Source: Elusimicrobiota bacterium
GTDB taxonomy: Bacteria; Elusimicrobiota; Elusimicrobia; UBA1565; JACRDR01
DNA length: 64,000 nt
Reading direction: 5' to 3'
Assembly (NCBI GenBank): GCA_016194745.1
Contig: JACQBA010000005.1
Coordinates: 124,001 to 188,000 of the forward strand
Of this stretch, positions 18,528 through 27,843 are shown piece after piece. How positions within the stretch are numbered: position 1 is the first letter of the stretch; each line of letters opens with the position of its first letter. The notes under the pieces are model-generated. The model was not told where the DNA came from. It was given only the letters and a program-made list of their open reading frames with translations, and did no database searches. The position numbers and the translations under genes are program-made.

Positions 18528-19709
18528 TTAGCGCAGCATTCCTCCGAGCCCCTCCGCGGTGAATCCGTCGAGCTGCAGGTGCGTCTGCTGCAGCTGCGGT
18601 GCGATCGTCTTCATGTCTGCGGGCGTGGCCGAGTCCGGACCTATCGGGTTTCCGTCCGGGTCGAACCATGACGATTCGTCGTCGTAGCGCCGGAGCTCGA
18701 TGTCGAGCAGCTGGCCGGTATTCTCGTCCATCCAGAATCCGACGTCCCGCACGTTCCACTCCAGCCACTTCGCCGGGAAGGCGGGCGGCTCGGTGAGATC
18801 GTAGAGGTACGCGTCGTAATCCCAACCGCGGACCCAGACCGCTCGAGTCCCGTCGGGGCTGGTGAACACCCGGCTGGGCGCTTCTTCCGGACCGGGAACC
18901 GGGATAGGCTCTCGGGGGAACGGAATCGGCACGGGCACGGGGAACCGCCGGGGATGCGGATGCGGCCTCGGTCTCGGATGCGGCCGGGGGTGCGGACGAG
19001 GATGAGGCGTGGGCCGAGGGTGCGGCGTAGGCGTCGGCCGGGGGTGAGGCGTCGGCGTGGGCGTCGGCCGAGGGTGCGGCGTGGGCGTCGGCCGAGGGTG
19101 CGGCGTGGGCGTCGGCCGAGGGTGCGGCGTGGGCGTCGGCCGAGGAGTCGGCGTTGGCGTGGGCCGCGGTGTCGGCGTAGGCGTCGGCCGAGGATGAGGC
19201 GTCGGTGTGGGCCGGGGATGAGGCGTCGGCGTGGGCCGAGGAGTCGGCGTAGGCGTCGGCCGAGGAGTCGGCGTAGGCGTCGGCCGGGGAGTCGGCGTGG
19301 GCGTCGGTCGCGGTGACGGCGTCGGATGTGGGATCGGCGACGGCCGCGGAGTCGGATGCGGGATCGGCGTCGGGTGCGGGATCGGCGACGGCCGCGGGCT
19401 GGGCATCGGATGCGGAATAGGCGACGGGTGAGGAATAGGCGACGGATGCGGAATCGGCGACGGATGCGGAATGGGCGACGGATGCGGAACCGGAGACGGG
19501 TGAGGAGCGCCTCCGCCGGGTCCCCGCTTATCGTTTACTTGGATCAATCCTTCTTCCGCGCCTTGGAGGATCTGGAGGCTCTCGGGGGAGCGTACAGGGC
19601 CTAGCGCGCCTTGTGCGAACGCCCCGGCCGGCATCAGCGGGACGAAGGCGCTGATAGTGGCCGCGAATAGGCGCCGCACGAGCTGCTCGATCGTGCTGCT
19701 GCGTTTCAT
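18528..19709 (-). CDS. Exported protein with very long (X-Pro)n repeat stalk and C-terminal globular domain
   Basis: Signal-like N-terminus; [21 protein letters not shown] dipeptide repeats; folded C-terminal ~120 aa. Confidence 0.8.
   Translation of the reverse strand: MKRSSTIEQLVRRLFAATISAFVPLMPAGAFAQGALGPVRSPESLQILQGAEEGLIQVNDKRGPGGGAPHPSPVPHPSPIPHPSPIPHPSPIPHPSPIPHPMPSPRPSPIPHPTPIPHPTPRPSPIPHPTPSPRPTPTPTPRPTPTPTPRPTPTPTPRPTPTPHPRPTPTPHPRPTPTPTPRPTPTPTPRPTPTPHPRPTPTPHPRPTPTPHPRPTPTPTPHPRPTPTPHPRPTPHPRPHPRPHPRPRPHPHPRRFPVPVPIPFPREPIPVPGPEEAPSRVFTSPDGTRAVWVRGWDYDAYLYDLTEPPAFPAKWLEWNVRDVGFWMDENTGQLLDIELRRYDDESSWFDPDGNPIGPDSATPADMKTIAPQLQQTHLQLDGFTAEGLGGMLR
18945..19505 (-). repeat. Low-complexity degenerate tandem repeat encoding alternating-proline tract
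   Basis: Recurring ccgagggtgcggcgtgggcgtcgg-type units; every second codon is Pro. Confidence 0.9.
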
Positions 19710-19808
19710 TAGCTGTTCTCCTGGCGAACGCCGCGTCGGTGCGCGTCGTCGCCGTGCTGCACGCTAATAAGACGCCGCGGGCGCCGGGAAGGATACGGAC
19801 CAAAGGAC

Positions 19809-19833
19809 CTATTTTATAATAGGTCTTTAGGCC
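19809..19833 (-). promoter_or_regulatory. 25-bp element copy B (GGCCTAAAGACCTATTATAAAATAG)
   Basis: 21/25 identical to 57785-57809; about 100 nt upstream of the Pro-repeat gene, same orientation. Confidence 0.6.
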
Positions 19834-19861
19834 TAGATTGTGGAATACGTGTCGACGAGGG

Positions 19862-20278
19862 CTACTTTCCGTTCGCGCGAGGGGTCGGGCGGACGGGAGG
19901 AGGCTCGGCCTTCTTGCGCTTGACGTCCCAGCGCGAAGCCAGCTCGTCGAACCTCTTCTGCTGGTCGGTGCTGAGGGTCTTGCGGATCCGGGAGCGCATG
20001 TCGAGGCGGATCGACTCAAAGCGGTCGTAGACTTCGGCCTGCAGCGCGAGCACGTCGGCCTTGGACTTCTCGGAGATGTCCTTGATCTCGCCGGCCTGCT
20101 TGGCGTCGATGCCGAGTTCCTCGGTCAAGCGCGTGATGACGCGGTTGGTGTTGGGACCCTGTTCCTTGAACGTGTCGATCTTGCGGGTGCGGTATTCATG
20201 CAGCTTCACGCCCGCGACCAGGCCGGCGAGCACGCCGATGAGGAGCGCGGCGACGACTTGCTTGCGCTGGGAGGTCAT
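19862..20278 (-). CDS. Spy/CpxP-like periplasmic (heavy-metal-sensor type) protein
   Basis: N-terminal TM; LTEELGIDAKQAGEIKDI...RKTLSTDQQKRFDEL; ATGA overlap with anti-sigma gene. Confidence 0.7.
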   Translation of the reverse strand: MTSQRKQVVAALLIGVLAGLVAGVKLHEYRTRKIDTFKEQGPNTNRVITRLTEELGIDAKQAGEIKDISEKSKADVLALQAEVYDRFESIRLDMRSRIRKTLSTDQQKRFDELASRWDVKRKKAEPPPVRPTPRANGK

Positions 20279-20745
20279 CAGTTCTCCGGAGTCTGCGCGA
20301 ACAAGCTGTCGACGTTGGCGCGGCCCGGAGGGACGCACCACTTGGCCAAGCTCCGGCACTGGGAAAGGAGAAGGACTTCGTCCCACGCCGGGCCGTCGGC
20401 GCCGCCGCCCGGATAAAAGGCGATCGCCAGCGCGGCCGCCACGACGCCGGCGCTGAGGGCGGGGACCAGCCAACGGTCCAAGGCCCAGACGCGCCACCAT
20501 GCCGGCGCCTCGTCCGCTTCCTGGCGGATGCGGGCCATCACCACCCGGGCGAAGCGGCTGGATTGATCCTTGGTGATCTTCGACGCGGGTCGGAACAGGG
20601 CGCCGGAAATCTTGCTCCAGCGATCCAGAGTCTCGCGGCATTCGCCGCAGGCATCCAAATGCGCGGCCAAATCCCGGCGCTCGGTTTCCTTCAATTCTCC
20701 GTCCCGCAGCGCCGAGAGGGCGTCGCGGTAATGTTCGTGGTTCAT
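20278..20745 (-). CDS. Zinc-finger (zf-HC2) anti-sigma factor
   Basis: ALRDGELKETERRDLAAHLDACGECRE (HxxxCxxC), TM segment, next to ECF sigma. Confidence 0.87.
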   Translation of the reverse strand: MNHEHYRDALSALRDGELKETERRDLAAHLDACGECRETLDRWSKISGALFRPASKITKDQSSRFARVVMARIRQEADEAPAWWRVWALDRWLVPALSAGVVAAALAIAFYPGGGADGPAWDEVLLLSQCRSLAKWCVPPGRANVDSLFAQTPEN

Positions 20746-20764
20746 GGACGAATCTCCCATAGTA

Positions 20765-21343
20765 TTAGACGTTTCCAGGCTCGAAAAAGTGTCGCGTCGC
20801 GGCGTCCAGGCTCGACCGCGCCCGCCGCAGACGCGCTTTGACGGCGTCCAAAGAACAGCCCATCGTTTCCGCCAATTCCTCGTAGCTCAGTCCTTGTACT
20901 TCCCGCAGGATCAACGTGACCCGGTAGTCTTCCGGGAGACGGCTGAGAAGCCTCTGCGCCAGGTCCGCGTTCTCTTGAGCCGCCTCGTCGCGCCTCCCTC
21001 CGCAGAAAAGCGAGGCGAGCTCGGCGCTGTCCCCCTCGACGAGCGCCTCGAGCGACTCCGTCTTGCGCCGTGAGCGGCTGCGGACGGTGTCCAGGCAATG
21101 ATTGGACGCGATGCGGTAGATCCAAGTACCGAAGGAAGAATCTCCCTGGAAATTCCCGAGAGACTTGTAGGCCTTGAGGAACACCTCCTGGGCGGCGTCC
21201 TCCGCGGACGTCGGGTCGCCCAGGATCGAGCCGCATAAGCCTTGCACGTTCGCGTGGTGGCGCTCGATGAGAGCCGCGTACGCGTCTTGCTCGCCCGCGC
21301 TCACGCGCCGTACTAGGTCCGCGTCGGTCGTCGTCTGGGTCAC
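20765..21343 (-). CDS. ECF-type RNA polymerase sigma factor
   Basis: SAEDAAQEVFLKAYKSLGNF...FGTWIYRIASNHCLDTVRSRSRRK; LPEDYRVTLILREVQGLSYEELAETMGCSLDAVKARLRRAR. Confidence 0.95.
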   Translation of the reverse strand: MTQTTTDADLVRRVSAGEQDAYAALIERHHANVQGLCGSILGDPTSAEDAAQEVFLKAYKSLGNFQGDSSFGTWIYRIASNHCLDTVRSRSRRKTESLEALVEGDSAELASLFCGGRRDEAAQENADLAQRLLSRLPEDYRVTLILREVQGLSYEELAETMGCSLDAVKARLRRARSSLDAATRHFFEPGNV

Positions 21344-21532
21344 GAGGGGGGTTTGGGGGCCGGCTTATTCTCTCACACATTATTATACCCCACCAGGGCT
21401 CCCGTGGAGCATCGACTTCCGTCTGGGTCTGTCGGGGTACTTTGGCGTAGTCCATATGCTCCGACCCATTTGGGCGTTGGCTCTAGGATGACTTCGCCGT
21501 CGAAAAGTTAGGATGACGGCAGAGGGGGACGC

Positions 21533-22369
21533 ATGAAGCGCCGCAGGCTCTTGCTGTCGTTGCTCGTCGCCGCGCTCGTTTCGGCGCCGCCGGTCCACGC
21601 CGCGTCCGTGGACTCCCGCTACGTTTCCGCCCACGCCCGGCCGCTCGATTGGGCGCGGCTGCTCGCCGGGCCCGAGCGCGTGATCTACATCGGCGAGTCC
21701 CACAGCGACCGGCGGGTCAAAGACGAACTCCGCCTTCACATGGACGAGATCCGCGCCGCCGGGTTCACGCATTTCGGTATCGAGACGGGCGACGATCGCC
21801 AGCCCCTCCTGGACGCCTACTCGGACGGGACGATTTCCGCCGACGAGTTTGCGGAGATCCTGGAGCGCACGTGGTCGTATCCGTTCAGGCCCTTCCGGCC
21901 GATGTGGGAGGCCGCGCGAGCTAAGGGACTGAGGCTCGTCGCGCTCGATATCCCCGACAAGGATGTGGAGGCGATGGACAGGCTTTGCGTCGTGCACACC
22001 CCGCCGCCGATCTGCGCGGGCGACGACAACCTGCACATGCGCGCGCGGGACGATCGCATGGCGTCGAACATCAGCCGCGTACTGTCGGAAAACTCCGGCG
22101 CGCGGGTCCTCGCGCTCGTCGGCATATCGCACGCGGGGCATTCGATGCAGCCCGCGGCGCTGCTCCGGCTCGGATGGCCGTCGCGCAGCTACATGTTCGG
22201 CTACGGCTGGGACGCGTGCTCCAAGGCCGCGCGCGAGCTCGGCATCGACTCGGGGCGGCTGTACGTCGATACGCCGGCCGAGTCCGCTCCCGAGATCCAG
22301 GTTGGACTCGGCGGCGGCACCCTGCGTTTCCACGGCTGCATCGTCGTCCCGCCCGAGCCGCGCCTTTAA
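21533..22369 (+). CDS. ChaN-family (putative haem-binding) lipoprotein-like protein
   Basis: RVIYIGESHSD...FTHFGIETGDDRQPLLDAY; LALVGISHAGHS. Confidence 0.75.
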   Translation: MKRRRLLLSLLVAALVSAPPVHAASVDSRYVSAHARPLDWARLLAGPERVIYIGESHSDRRVKDELRLHMDEIRAAGFTHFGIETGDDRQPLLDAYSDGTISADEFAEILERTWSYPFRPFRPMWEAARAKGLRLVALDIPDKDVEAMDRLCVVHTPPPICAGDDNLHMRARDDRMASNISRVLSENSGARVLALVGISHAGHSMQPAALLRLGWPSRSYMFGYGWDACSKAARELGIDSGRLYVDTPAESAPEIQVGLGGGTLRFHGCIVVPPEPRL

Positions 22370-22427
22370 ACCGGCGCCGCGCCCGCACCGTGAACGCATT
22401 TGTGCTATCATTGAGCACAGCCGAGAA

Positions 22428-23498
22428 ATGGAGATCGGGATCGTCGGGCTTCCCAACGTAGGAAAATCTACGCTCTTTAATGCGCTGACCTCCGGTCACG
22501 CCGCGAGCTCCAACTATCCCTTCACGACGATCGAGCCGAACGTCGGCGTCGTCCTCGTTCCCGACTCCCGCCTCGCCCGCCTGACGTCCTTGTTCCACCC
22601 GAAGAAGACGACACCCGCGGCGGTGCGTTTCGTCGACATCGCGGGCTTGGTCAAGGGAGCCTCCCAGGGCGAAGGCCTCGGCAATAAGTTCCTCGCGCAC
22701 ATCCGCGAGGTCGACGCGATCATCCATCTCGTCCGGCTTTTCAAGGATCCGGACGTCGTCCATACCCTCGGAGGCGTCGACGCGAACCGAGACTTGGAAG
22801 TGATCGAGACGGAGCTCGTCCTTGCCGACCTCGCCTCGGTCGAAAAGCAGTTCGAGAAGGTTTCCGGCAAGGCGCGCACGGGCGACAAGTCGGCGACGGC
22901 CGCGCTCGCTCTGCTCGCCAAGATCAAGGCGGGGCTTGAGGCGGGCAAGACGGTGCGCAGCCTCGGACTTCCCGAGAAAGACATCAAGGAATTCTTCTTC
23001 CTCACGGCCAAGCCCGCGCTCTACGTGGGCAACACCGATGAGAGCCCGGATCCAGCTGCGATCAGGGGCCTGGAGGACGCGGCCAAGGCGCGCAACTCCG
23101 ACTGCCTCACCTTGTGCGGCAAGCTCGAGGCGGAGATCGTCCAGCTGCCGGAGGAGGATCGCGCGCCGTTCCTCGCGGACCTGGGACTCACGCAGACCGG
23201 CTTGGAAAGAGTCATCGTCGCGGCCTACAAGCTTCTGCGCCAGCAAAGCTACTTCACCGCGGGCGAGGACGAGGTCCGTGCGTGGACGATCACGCAGGGC
23301 ATGAAGGCTCCGCAGGCGGCGGGCGTCATCCACACCGATTTCGAGAAAGGGTTTATCAAGGCGGACGTCTACAACTTCACCGACATCGACAAGTTCGAGG
23401 CGGAGTCGGCGCTGCGTGAAAAGGGGCTCATCCGATCGGAGGGCAAGGAGTACGTCGTAAAAGATGGCGACGTCTGTTTCTTCAAGTTCAGCTCCTGA
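22428..23498 (+). CDS. ychF: Ribosome-binding ATPase YchF/OLA1
   Basis: MEIGIVGLPNVGKSTLFNALTSGHAASSNYPFTTIEPNVGVV; C-terminal TGS-like AWTITQGMKAPQAAGVIHTDFEKGFIKADV. Confidence 0.97.
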   Translation: MEIGIVGLPNVGKSTLFNALTSGHAASSNYPFTTIEPNVGVVLVPDSRLARLTSLFHPKKTTPAAVRFVDIAGLVKGASQGEGLGNKFLAHIREVDAIIHLVRLFKDPDVVHTLGGVDANRDLEVIETELVLADLASVEKQFEKVSGKARTGDKSATAALALLAKIKAGLEAGKTVRSLGLPEKDIKEFFFLTAKPALYVGNTDESPDPAAIRGLEDAAKARNSDCLTLCGKLEAEIVQLPEEDRAPFLADLGLTQTGLERVIVAAYKLLRQQSYFTAGEDEVRAWTITQGMKAPQAAGVIHTDFEKGFIKADVYNFTDIDKFEAESALREKGLIRSEGKEYVVKDGDVCFFKFSS

Positions 23499-24693
23499 GG
23501 GTCCCAAGGGCGAGGCGCCGATCGACCGGGGCGCCGCGCGTTGCGTCCATTTCGGGGAATGCGGCGGCTGCCAGATCCAGAATCTCGAGTATAAGGACCA
23601 GCTCACCAAGAAGGGCGAGATCCTGACGGCGCTCATCCAGCCGCTCGGCTGGGCCGAGCCGATCACGGTGCGCCCGTCTCCCGAGCCGTGGTACTACCGC
23701 AATAAGATGGAGTTCTCGTTCCAGGACATCTATCCTGCGCCGCCGCTCGGGCAGGACCATCTCCTGCTCGGCCTCAAGCGCAAGAAGCGTTGGGACAAGG
23801 TGATGAACCTGACGGAATGCTTCTTGATGTCGCCAGAGGCGCCGAAGCTGCTCGCCTCCGTGCACGCGTGGGGGTTCAAGGAGAACCTGGAGCCCTACAA
23901 TCTCCACAAGCAGGTCGGATTCCTGCGGCACCTCGTGGTGCGCGAGGGGAAGGGGACCGGCGACCGGATGGTGCTCCTCGTGACGGGGCCGGGCAAGCTG
24001 CCGAAGGAGTCCTTCTTGAAGGCGGTCCTCGATTCCTACCCGGCGACGACGGTATTGTGGGGCGTGACCGACAAGAAGTCGGATGTCGCGCGCACGGACA
24101 AGACGACGCCGCTGCACGGCCCAGGCTTCATCACGGAGAAGGTGCTCGGCCGCAGCCTGCGCATCTCGCCGTACACGTTCTTCCAGACGAACACCAACGG
24201 GGCTTCGGAGCTCTACTCGATGGTGCGCGAGTGGCTCAAGGAGCTCAAGCCGAAGAACATCCTCGATCTGTACTGCGGGTCGGGCGGCATCACCTTGTGC
24301 GTCGCCGATCTCGCGGAGCGCGTCATGGGCGTCGAGGTCATCGCCTCGGCGGTCGAGGACGCCCGGTTCAACGCGGGGCAGAACAAGATCAAGAACGCCG
24401 AGTTCATGGAGTCGAAGGTCGAGGATCTCCTTCCCATGCTCGCCGCGCAGAACCTGGACGTGGACACCGTGATCCTGGACCCGCCTAGGAGCGGCCTCCA
24501 CCCGGCGGCCGTCGAGGCTCTAAAGAAGCTCGGCGCCGCGTCGATCATCTACGTGTCCTGCAACCCGAAATCCATGGCGGAGGACGTGCGGCGGCTCGCC
24601 GGCTTCTACGAGCTCGAACGCGCCCAGGCGATCGACCTGTTCCCGCATACCGACCACGTCGAAGCCCTCGTGCGCCTCAAGTCCATCTACTAG
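23464..24693 (+). CDS. Fe-S class I SAM-dependent RNA (uracil-C5) methyltransferase, RlmD/TrmA family
   Basis: CVHFGECGGCQIQNLEY Cys cluster; ILDLYCGSGGITLCVA; VILDPPRSGLHPAAVEAL; IIYVSCNPKSMAEDV. Confidence 0.93.
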   Translation: MATSVSSSSAPEGPKGEAPIDRGAARCVHFGECGGCQIQNLEYKDQLTKKGEILTALIQPLGWAEPITVRPSPEPWYYRNKMEFSFQDIYPAPPLGQDHLLLGLKRKKRWDKVMNLTECFLMSPEAPKLLASVHAWGFKENLEPYNLHKQVGFLRHLVVREGKGTGDRMVLLVTGPGKLPKESFLKAVLDSYPATTVLWGVTDKKSDVARTDKTTPLHGPGFITEKVLGRSLRISPYTFFQTNTNGASELYSMVREWLKELKPKNILDLYCGSGGITLCVADLAERVMGVEVIASAVEDARFNAGQNKIKNAEFMESKVEDLLPMLAAQNLDVDTVILDPPRSGLHPAAVEALKKLGAASIIYVSCNPKSMAEDVRRLAGFYELERAQAIDLFPHTDHVEALVRLKSIY

Positions 24694-24784
24694 ACCCGTC
24701 GAATTCCCTTCACCCAAGATTCACGTCTCATCCATTGGCCTTTCCGGCCGATTCTGTTTCACTGAATGTATGGCGGAGGTCCCT

Positions 24785-25228
24785 ATGCACGAGCGCATCA
24801 ATTCATTCGGCCCGATCATCCAGTCCCAGTTCCGCGTCGACACGCTTCCGTTCGATGACAAGGGGAAACTGCTCATCGTCGACGACGAACCCGACCTGCT
24901 CGAGGCGCTGGCCGAGCACTTCGCGGGGCTCGGCTACGCCGTCGCGACGGCGCCGAATGGAGACCAAGCTCTGAAGATCTTCCGCAAGGACCGGCCGGAC
25001 GCGGTCCTGCTCGACCTGCACATGCCGGACTTGGACGGCGTCTCGGTCCTGCGCGAGATGCGCGACGTCGACGCGAGCGTCCGCATCATCATCATGACCG
25101 CGGACCTCCTGGAAACCCGCTCCAAGCTCGCCATGGAGGAGGGCGCCTGCGACTTCGTCCCGAAGCCGCTCGATTTCGAGTACCTGGACGACGCCGTCAT
25201 GGCGAACATCGCGGTCCACCGGGGGTAG
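24785..25228 (+). CDS. Stand-alone response-regulator receiver protein
   Basis: LLIVDDEPDLLEAL; DAVLLDLHMPDLDG; IIIMTA; FVPKPLD; no output domain. Confidence 0.9.
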   Translation: MHERINSFGPIIQSQFRVDTLPFDDKGKLLIVDDEPDLLEALAEHFAGLGYAVATAPNGDQALKIFRKDRPDAVLLDLHMPDLDGVSVLREMRDVDASVRIIIMTADLLETRSKLAMEEGACDFVPKPLDFEYLDDAVMANIAVHRG

Positions 25229-25231
25229 CGG

Positions 25232-26854
25232 CTACTTCAACGTCACGACCGAGAGCTCGTCCACCGGCTCGAGGCCGATCGTGAACGGGAGGAACCCGAA
25301 CACGCTCGAGTAGAAGCCGGCCTGGCGGTCGCCGTAGGCGGTCAGGCGAAGAGGCACGGGATGGCCGACGGAATAGGTATCGACGTCGGCGAGAAGACGG
25401 CGGCCCGGAGGGACCACGTTCGTGTTCACCATGGGCACGACCACGACGTCGCCGGGCTTCACGCGATCCCACCCTCCCTCCGACACGTCGATCGCCCGGC
25501 CCCCGGCCTGTTCCATGTAGTACTGCAGGCTCCAATGCCCCGTGAACCAGAGCGTCCTTCCTGGCTTCGCTGCCGACCGTACGACGCGGAGGGCGACGTC
25601 CCGCTCCGCGGCGGCATGCTTCGCGTCGACGAGCCCGAGCAGGAGGGTCAGCCCGACCGTCGCGGCTAGGATCGGCCTGAGGATCGCGCCGCCGCCCCGG
25701 CGGCTCTCCAGGAATTCCGCGGACAGGAAGACGATCGGCGGGGCCATGAACAGAGTGAAGCGGGTGACGGCCGACCAATACAAGGTCAATTGCACCGCGA
25801 TGACGCAGGCGAGCCAGGCCAGCCAGAAGTTCCCCAGGCTCGAGCATCGATACGGCTCCGAGGAAAGGCGAAGCCAGGTCCAGACGGCGCTGAGGGCGCA
25901 CACGATGCCGAAAGCGCGGTCGAGCGCGATCACCCGGCTTGTGTCGAAGGCCGGCAGGAAAAGCGCCGCGACGGCGGCGAGACCGGCGGCCTGGGCGATC
26001 CCGCGGCCGCGGACGCTCTCCCGCAGCGCGGGAAGCAGCGGCAGGCAGACGCAGCCCCCGCAGAATGCGGCCGTCGCCCGGAGCCGGTCGATCGTCCCGA
26101 GCCAGGAGTACGCGCCGGCGCCCAGCATTCCCTCCTTGAGCGATCTGGCGTGCATCAAGGTCCCGGCGTGTCCGACGACGAACATGACGCCGAGGGGCGC
26201 GAGCGCGAGGGCCGCGTAGGACGCGACACGGCGGAGCGGGACCCTTCTCTGGATCAACAGGACCAGCGCGGGCGCGAGGAGGAAGATCGCGGTGAACTTC
26301 GACATGAGCGCCAAGGCCAGGAGCGCCGCCGAACCCCAGAGCCAGGCCGCGCGATCGTCCTCGATCGCGCTCAGGAGCGCGGCCATCGACGCGAAGCCGA
26401 AGGCGCCGATCCACTTCTCGCCCATCAGATGATGCATGTTGAGCGCGTACGCCGGTCCCGCGAGCACGAGGAGCGTCGGGATCAGGGGCTTGGCGAGAGT
26501 GCGCGCCGCGAGGAGGTACAGGCTCAGCGCGGCCATGAGGTCGAAGGGCAGGCAGAAGAGCCGCATCAGCCACTCGCGCCCGCCGGAGAGATGGAGGAAC
26601 GGGGCCAGAACGTACGGCAGCACCATGGGATGGACGTTGATGTCGCTCGCGGGAACGGCCTTCCCGAACCAATTGAACCGGAAATCGAGCGGATGCCAGG
26701 GGTCCGCCAGGATGTGCCGCGCGACCGCGAGAAAATACGGCTCGTCGATGTCGAAGGCGCTGCCGAGGAACGGCAGCGCCAGGAGGAGCGTGAACGCCGC
26801 GACGACGGCGAGATCGAAGCGGACGGAGTCCGCGCGCGCGTCTCTCGGGATCAC
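25232..26854 (-). CDS. Polytopic membrane glycosyltransferase-like protein (GT39/PMT-like)
   Basis: FDIDEPYFLAVARHILADPWHPLDFRFNW; many TM; GTG start. Confidence 0.75.
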   Translation of the reverse strand: MIPRDARADSVRFDLAVVAAFTLLLALPFLGSAFDIDEPYFLAVARHILADPWHPLDFRFNWFGKAVPASDINVHPMVLPYVLAPFLHLSGGREWLMRLFCLPFDLMAALSLYLLAARTLAKPLIPTLLVLAGPAYALNMHHLMGEKWIGAFGFASMAALLSAIEDDRAAWLWGSAALLALALMSKFTAIFLLAPALVLLIQRRVPLRRVASYAALALAPLGVMFVVGHAGTLMHARSLKEGMLGAGAYSWLGTIDRLRATAAFCGGCVCLPLLPALRESVRGRGIAQAAGLAAVAALFLPAFDTSRVIALDRAFGIVCALSAVWTWLRLSSEPYRCSSLGNFWLAWLACVIAVQLTLYWSAVTRFTLFMAPPIVFLSAEFLESRRGGGAILRPILAATVGLTLLLGLVDAKHAAAERDVALRVVRSAAKPGRTLWFTGHWSLQYYMEQAGGRAIDVSEGGWDRVKPGDVVVVPMVNTNVVPPGRRLLADVDTYSVGHPVPLRLTAYGDRQAGFYSSVFGFLPFTIGLEPVDELSVVTLK

Positions 26855-26860
26855 CGCGCC

Positions 26861-26869
26861 ATCTTATCA
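26861..26869 (-). promoter_or_regulatory. Extended -10 of minus-strand membrane-protein gene (TGATAAGAT)
   Basis: Ends 6 nt before GTG at 26854. Confidence 0.55.
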
Positions 26870-26904
26870 TTCGCGCGCTCCATTTTCCGCACGCGCCGGT
26901 TATC

Positions 26905-26913
26905 TGCTACTGT
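26905..26913 (+). promoter_or_regulatory. Extended -10 of YeiH-family gene (TGCTACTGT)
   Basis: Ends 6 nt before GTG at 26920. Confidence 0.5.
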
Positions 26914-26919
26914 AGCGAC

Positions 26920-27843
26920 GTGACCGCGGCCGGCGCCGTGTTTTGGGCTCTCGCGCTCTTCGCCCTGACGCCCTGGGCGTCGCCGCCGCTCGCGCTCGCG
27001 CTCGGCATCGCCTTCGGGCTCCTCGCCGCGCATCCCTATCCCGCGCAGGTGAAGAAGGCGACCAAGCTCCTGCTTCAGACGAGCGTGGTCGGGCTCGGCT
27101 TCGGGATGAATCTCCATCAGGTGCTCAAGGCCGGCGCGAACGGGTTCCTTTATACGGCCGGCGGCATCGCCATCGCGCTCGCGGCGGGGACCTTGATCGG
27201 CAGGGCGCTCGGCGTGGGATCGACGATCTCGCGCCTGATTTCGACCGGGACGGCGATCTGCGGCGGCAGCGCCATCGCGGCGCTCGGCCCCGTGCTCGGC
27301 GCGGACGCGGAGGAGATGTCGGTGTCGCTCGCGACGGTGTTCCTGCTCAATTCGATCGCCCTCCTCACGTTCCCGCAGATCGGCGCGGCGCTCGGACTGT
27401 CGCAGGAGCAGTTCGGGCTCTGGGCGGCGCTCGCCATCCACGACACGAGCTCGGTCGTCGGCGCATGCGTGAAGTACGGCCCCGCGGCCCTGGCGGTCGG
27501 CGCCACCGTCAAGCTCGCGCGCGCCTTGTGGATCATCCCGCTTACGCTCGGCGCGGCCGCGATCCGCAAGTCGGACGCGGAGATGCAGTGGCCCTGGTTC
27601 ATCCTGTTCTTCGTCCTGGCGGCGGCGGCGAGGTCGCTCGCGCCGGGCGGCGAGAACGCGTTCCTGGCCCTGACGCGCGCGGCCAAGGCCGGGCTGAGCG
27701 CGACGTTGTTCCTCATCGGCACGGGCATCTCGCTTTCCGCGCTGCGCAAGATCGGCGCCCGCCCTCTCGTCCAAGGCGCCGCGCTGTGGCTTCTCGTCGG
27801 CGCGGCGTCGCTCGCCTTGATCCGCGCCGGCGTCGTACGCTAG
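26920..27843 (+). CDS. YeiH/UPF0324-family putative sulfate exporter
   Basis: KLLLQTSVVGLGFGMNL; STGTAICGGSAIAALGPVL; WAALAIHDTSSVVGA. Confidence 0.9.
   Translation: MTAAGAVFWALALFALTPWASPPLALALGIAFGLLAAHPYPAQVKKATKLLLQTSVVGLGFGMNLHQVLKAGANGFLYTAGGIAIALAAGTLIGRALGVGSTISRLISTGTAICGGSAIAALGPVLGADAEEMSVSLATVFLLNSIALLTFPQIGAALGLSQEQFGLWAALAIHDTSSVVGACVKYGPAALAVGATVKLARALWIIPLTLGAAAIRKSDAEMQWPWFILFFVLAAAARSLAPGGENAFLALTRAAKAGLSATLFLIGTGISLSALRKIGARPLVQGAALWLLVGAASLALIRAGVVR

Noticed and set aside
18954-19431. Plus-strand Arg-rich and Gly-Val-rich ORFs over the Pro-repeat tract
   Set aside because: Complement of the repeat DNA; no RBS or non-repeat sequence
18945-19505. CRISPR array
   Set aside because: Units are short, degenerate and contiguous, with no unique spacers; they encode a continuous (X-Pro)n protein
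19809-19833. Simple intrinsic terminator only
   Set aside because: Hairpin fits, but the GGCCTAAAG half is also conserved in copy A where no co-directional gene ends
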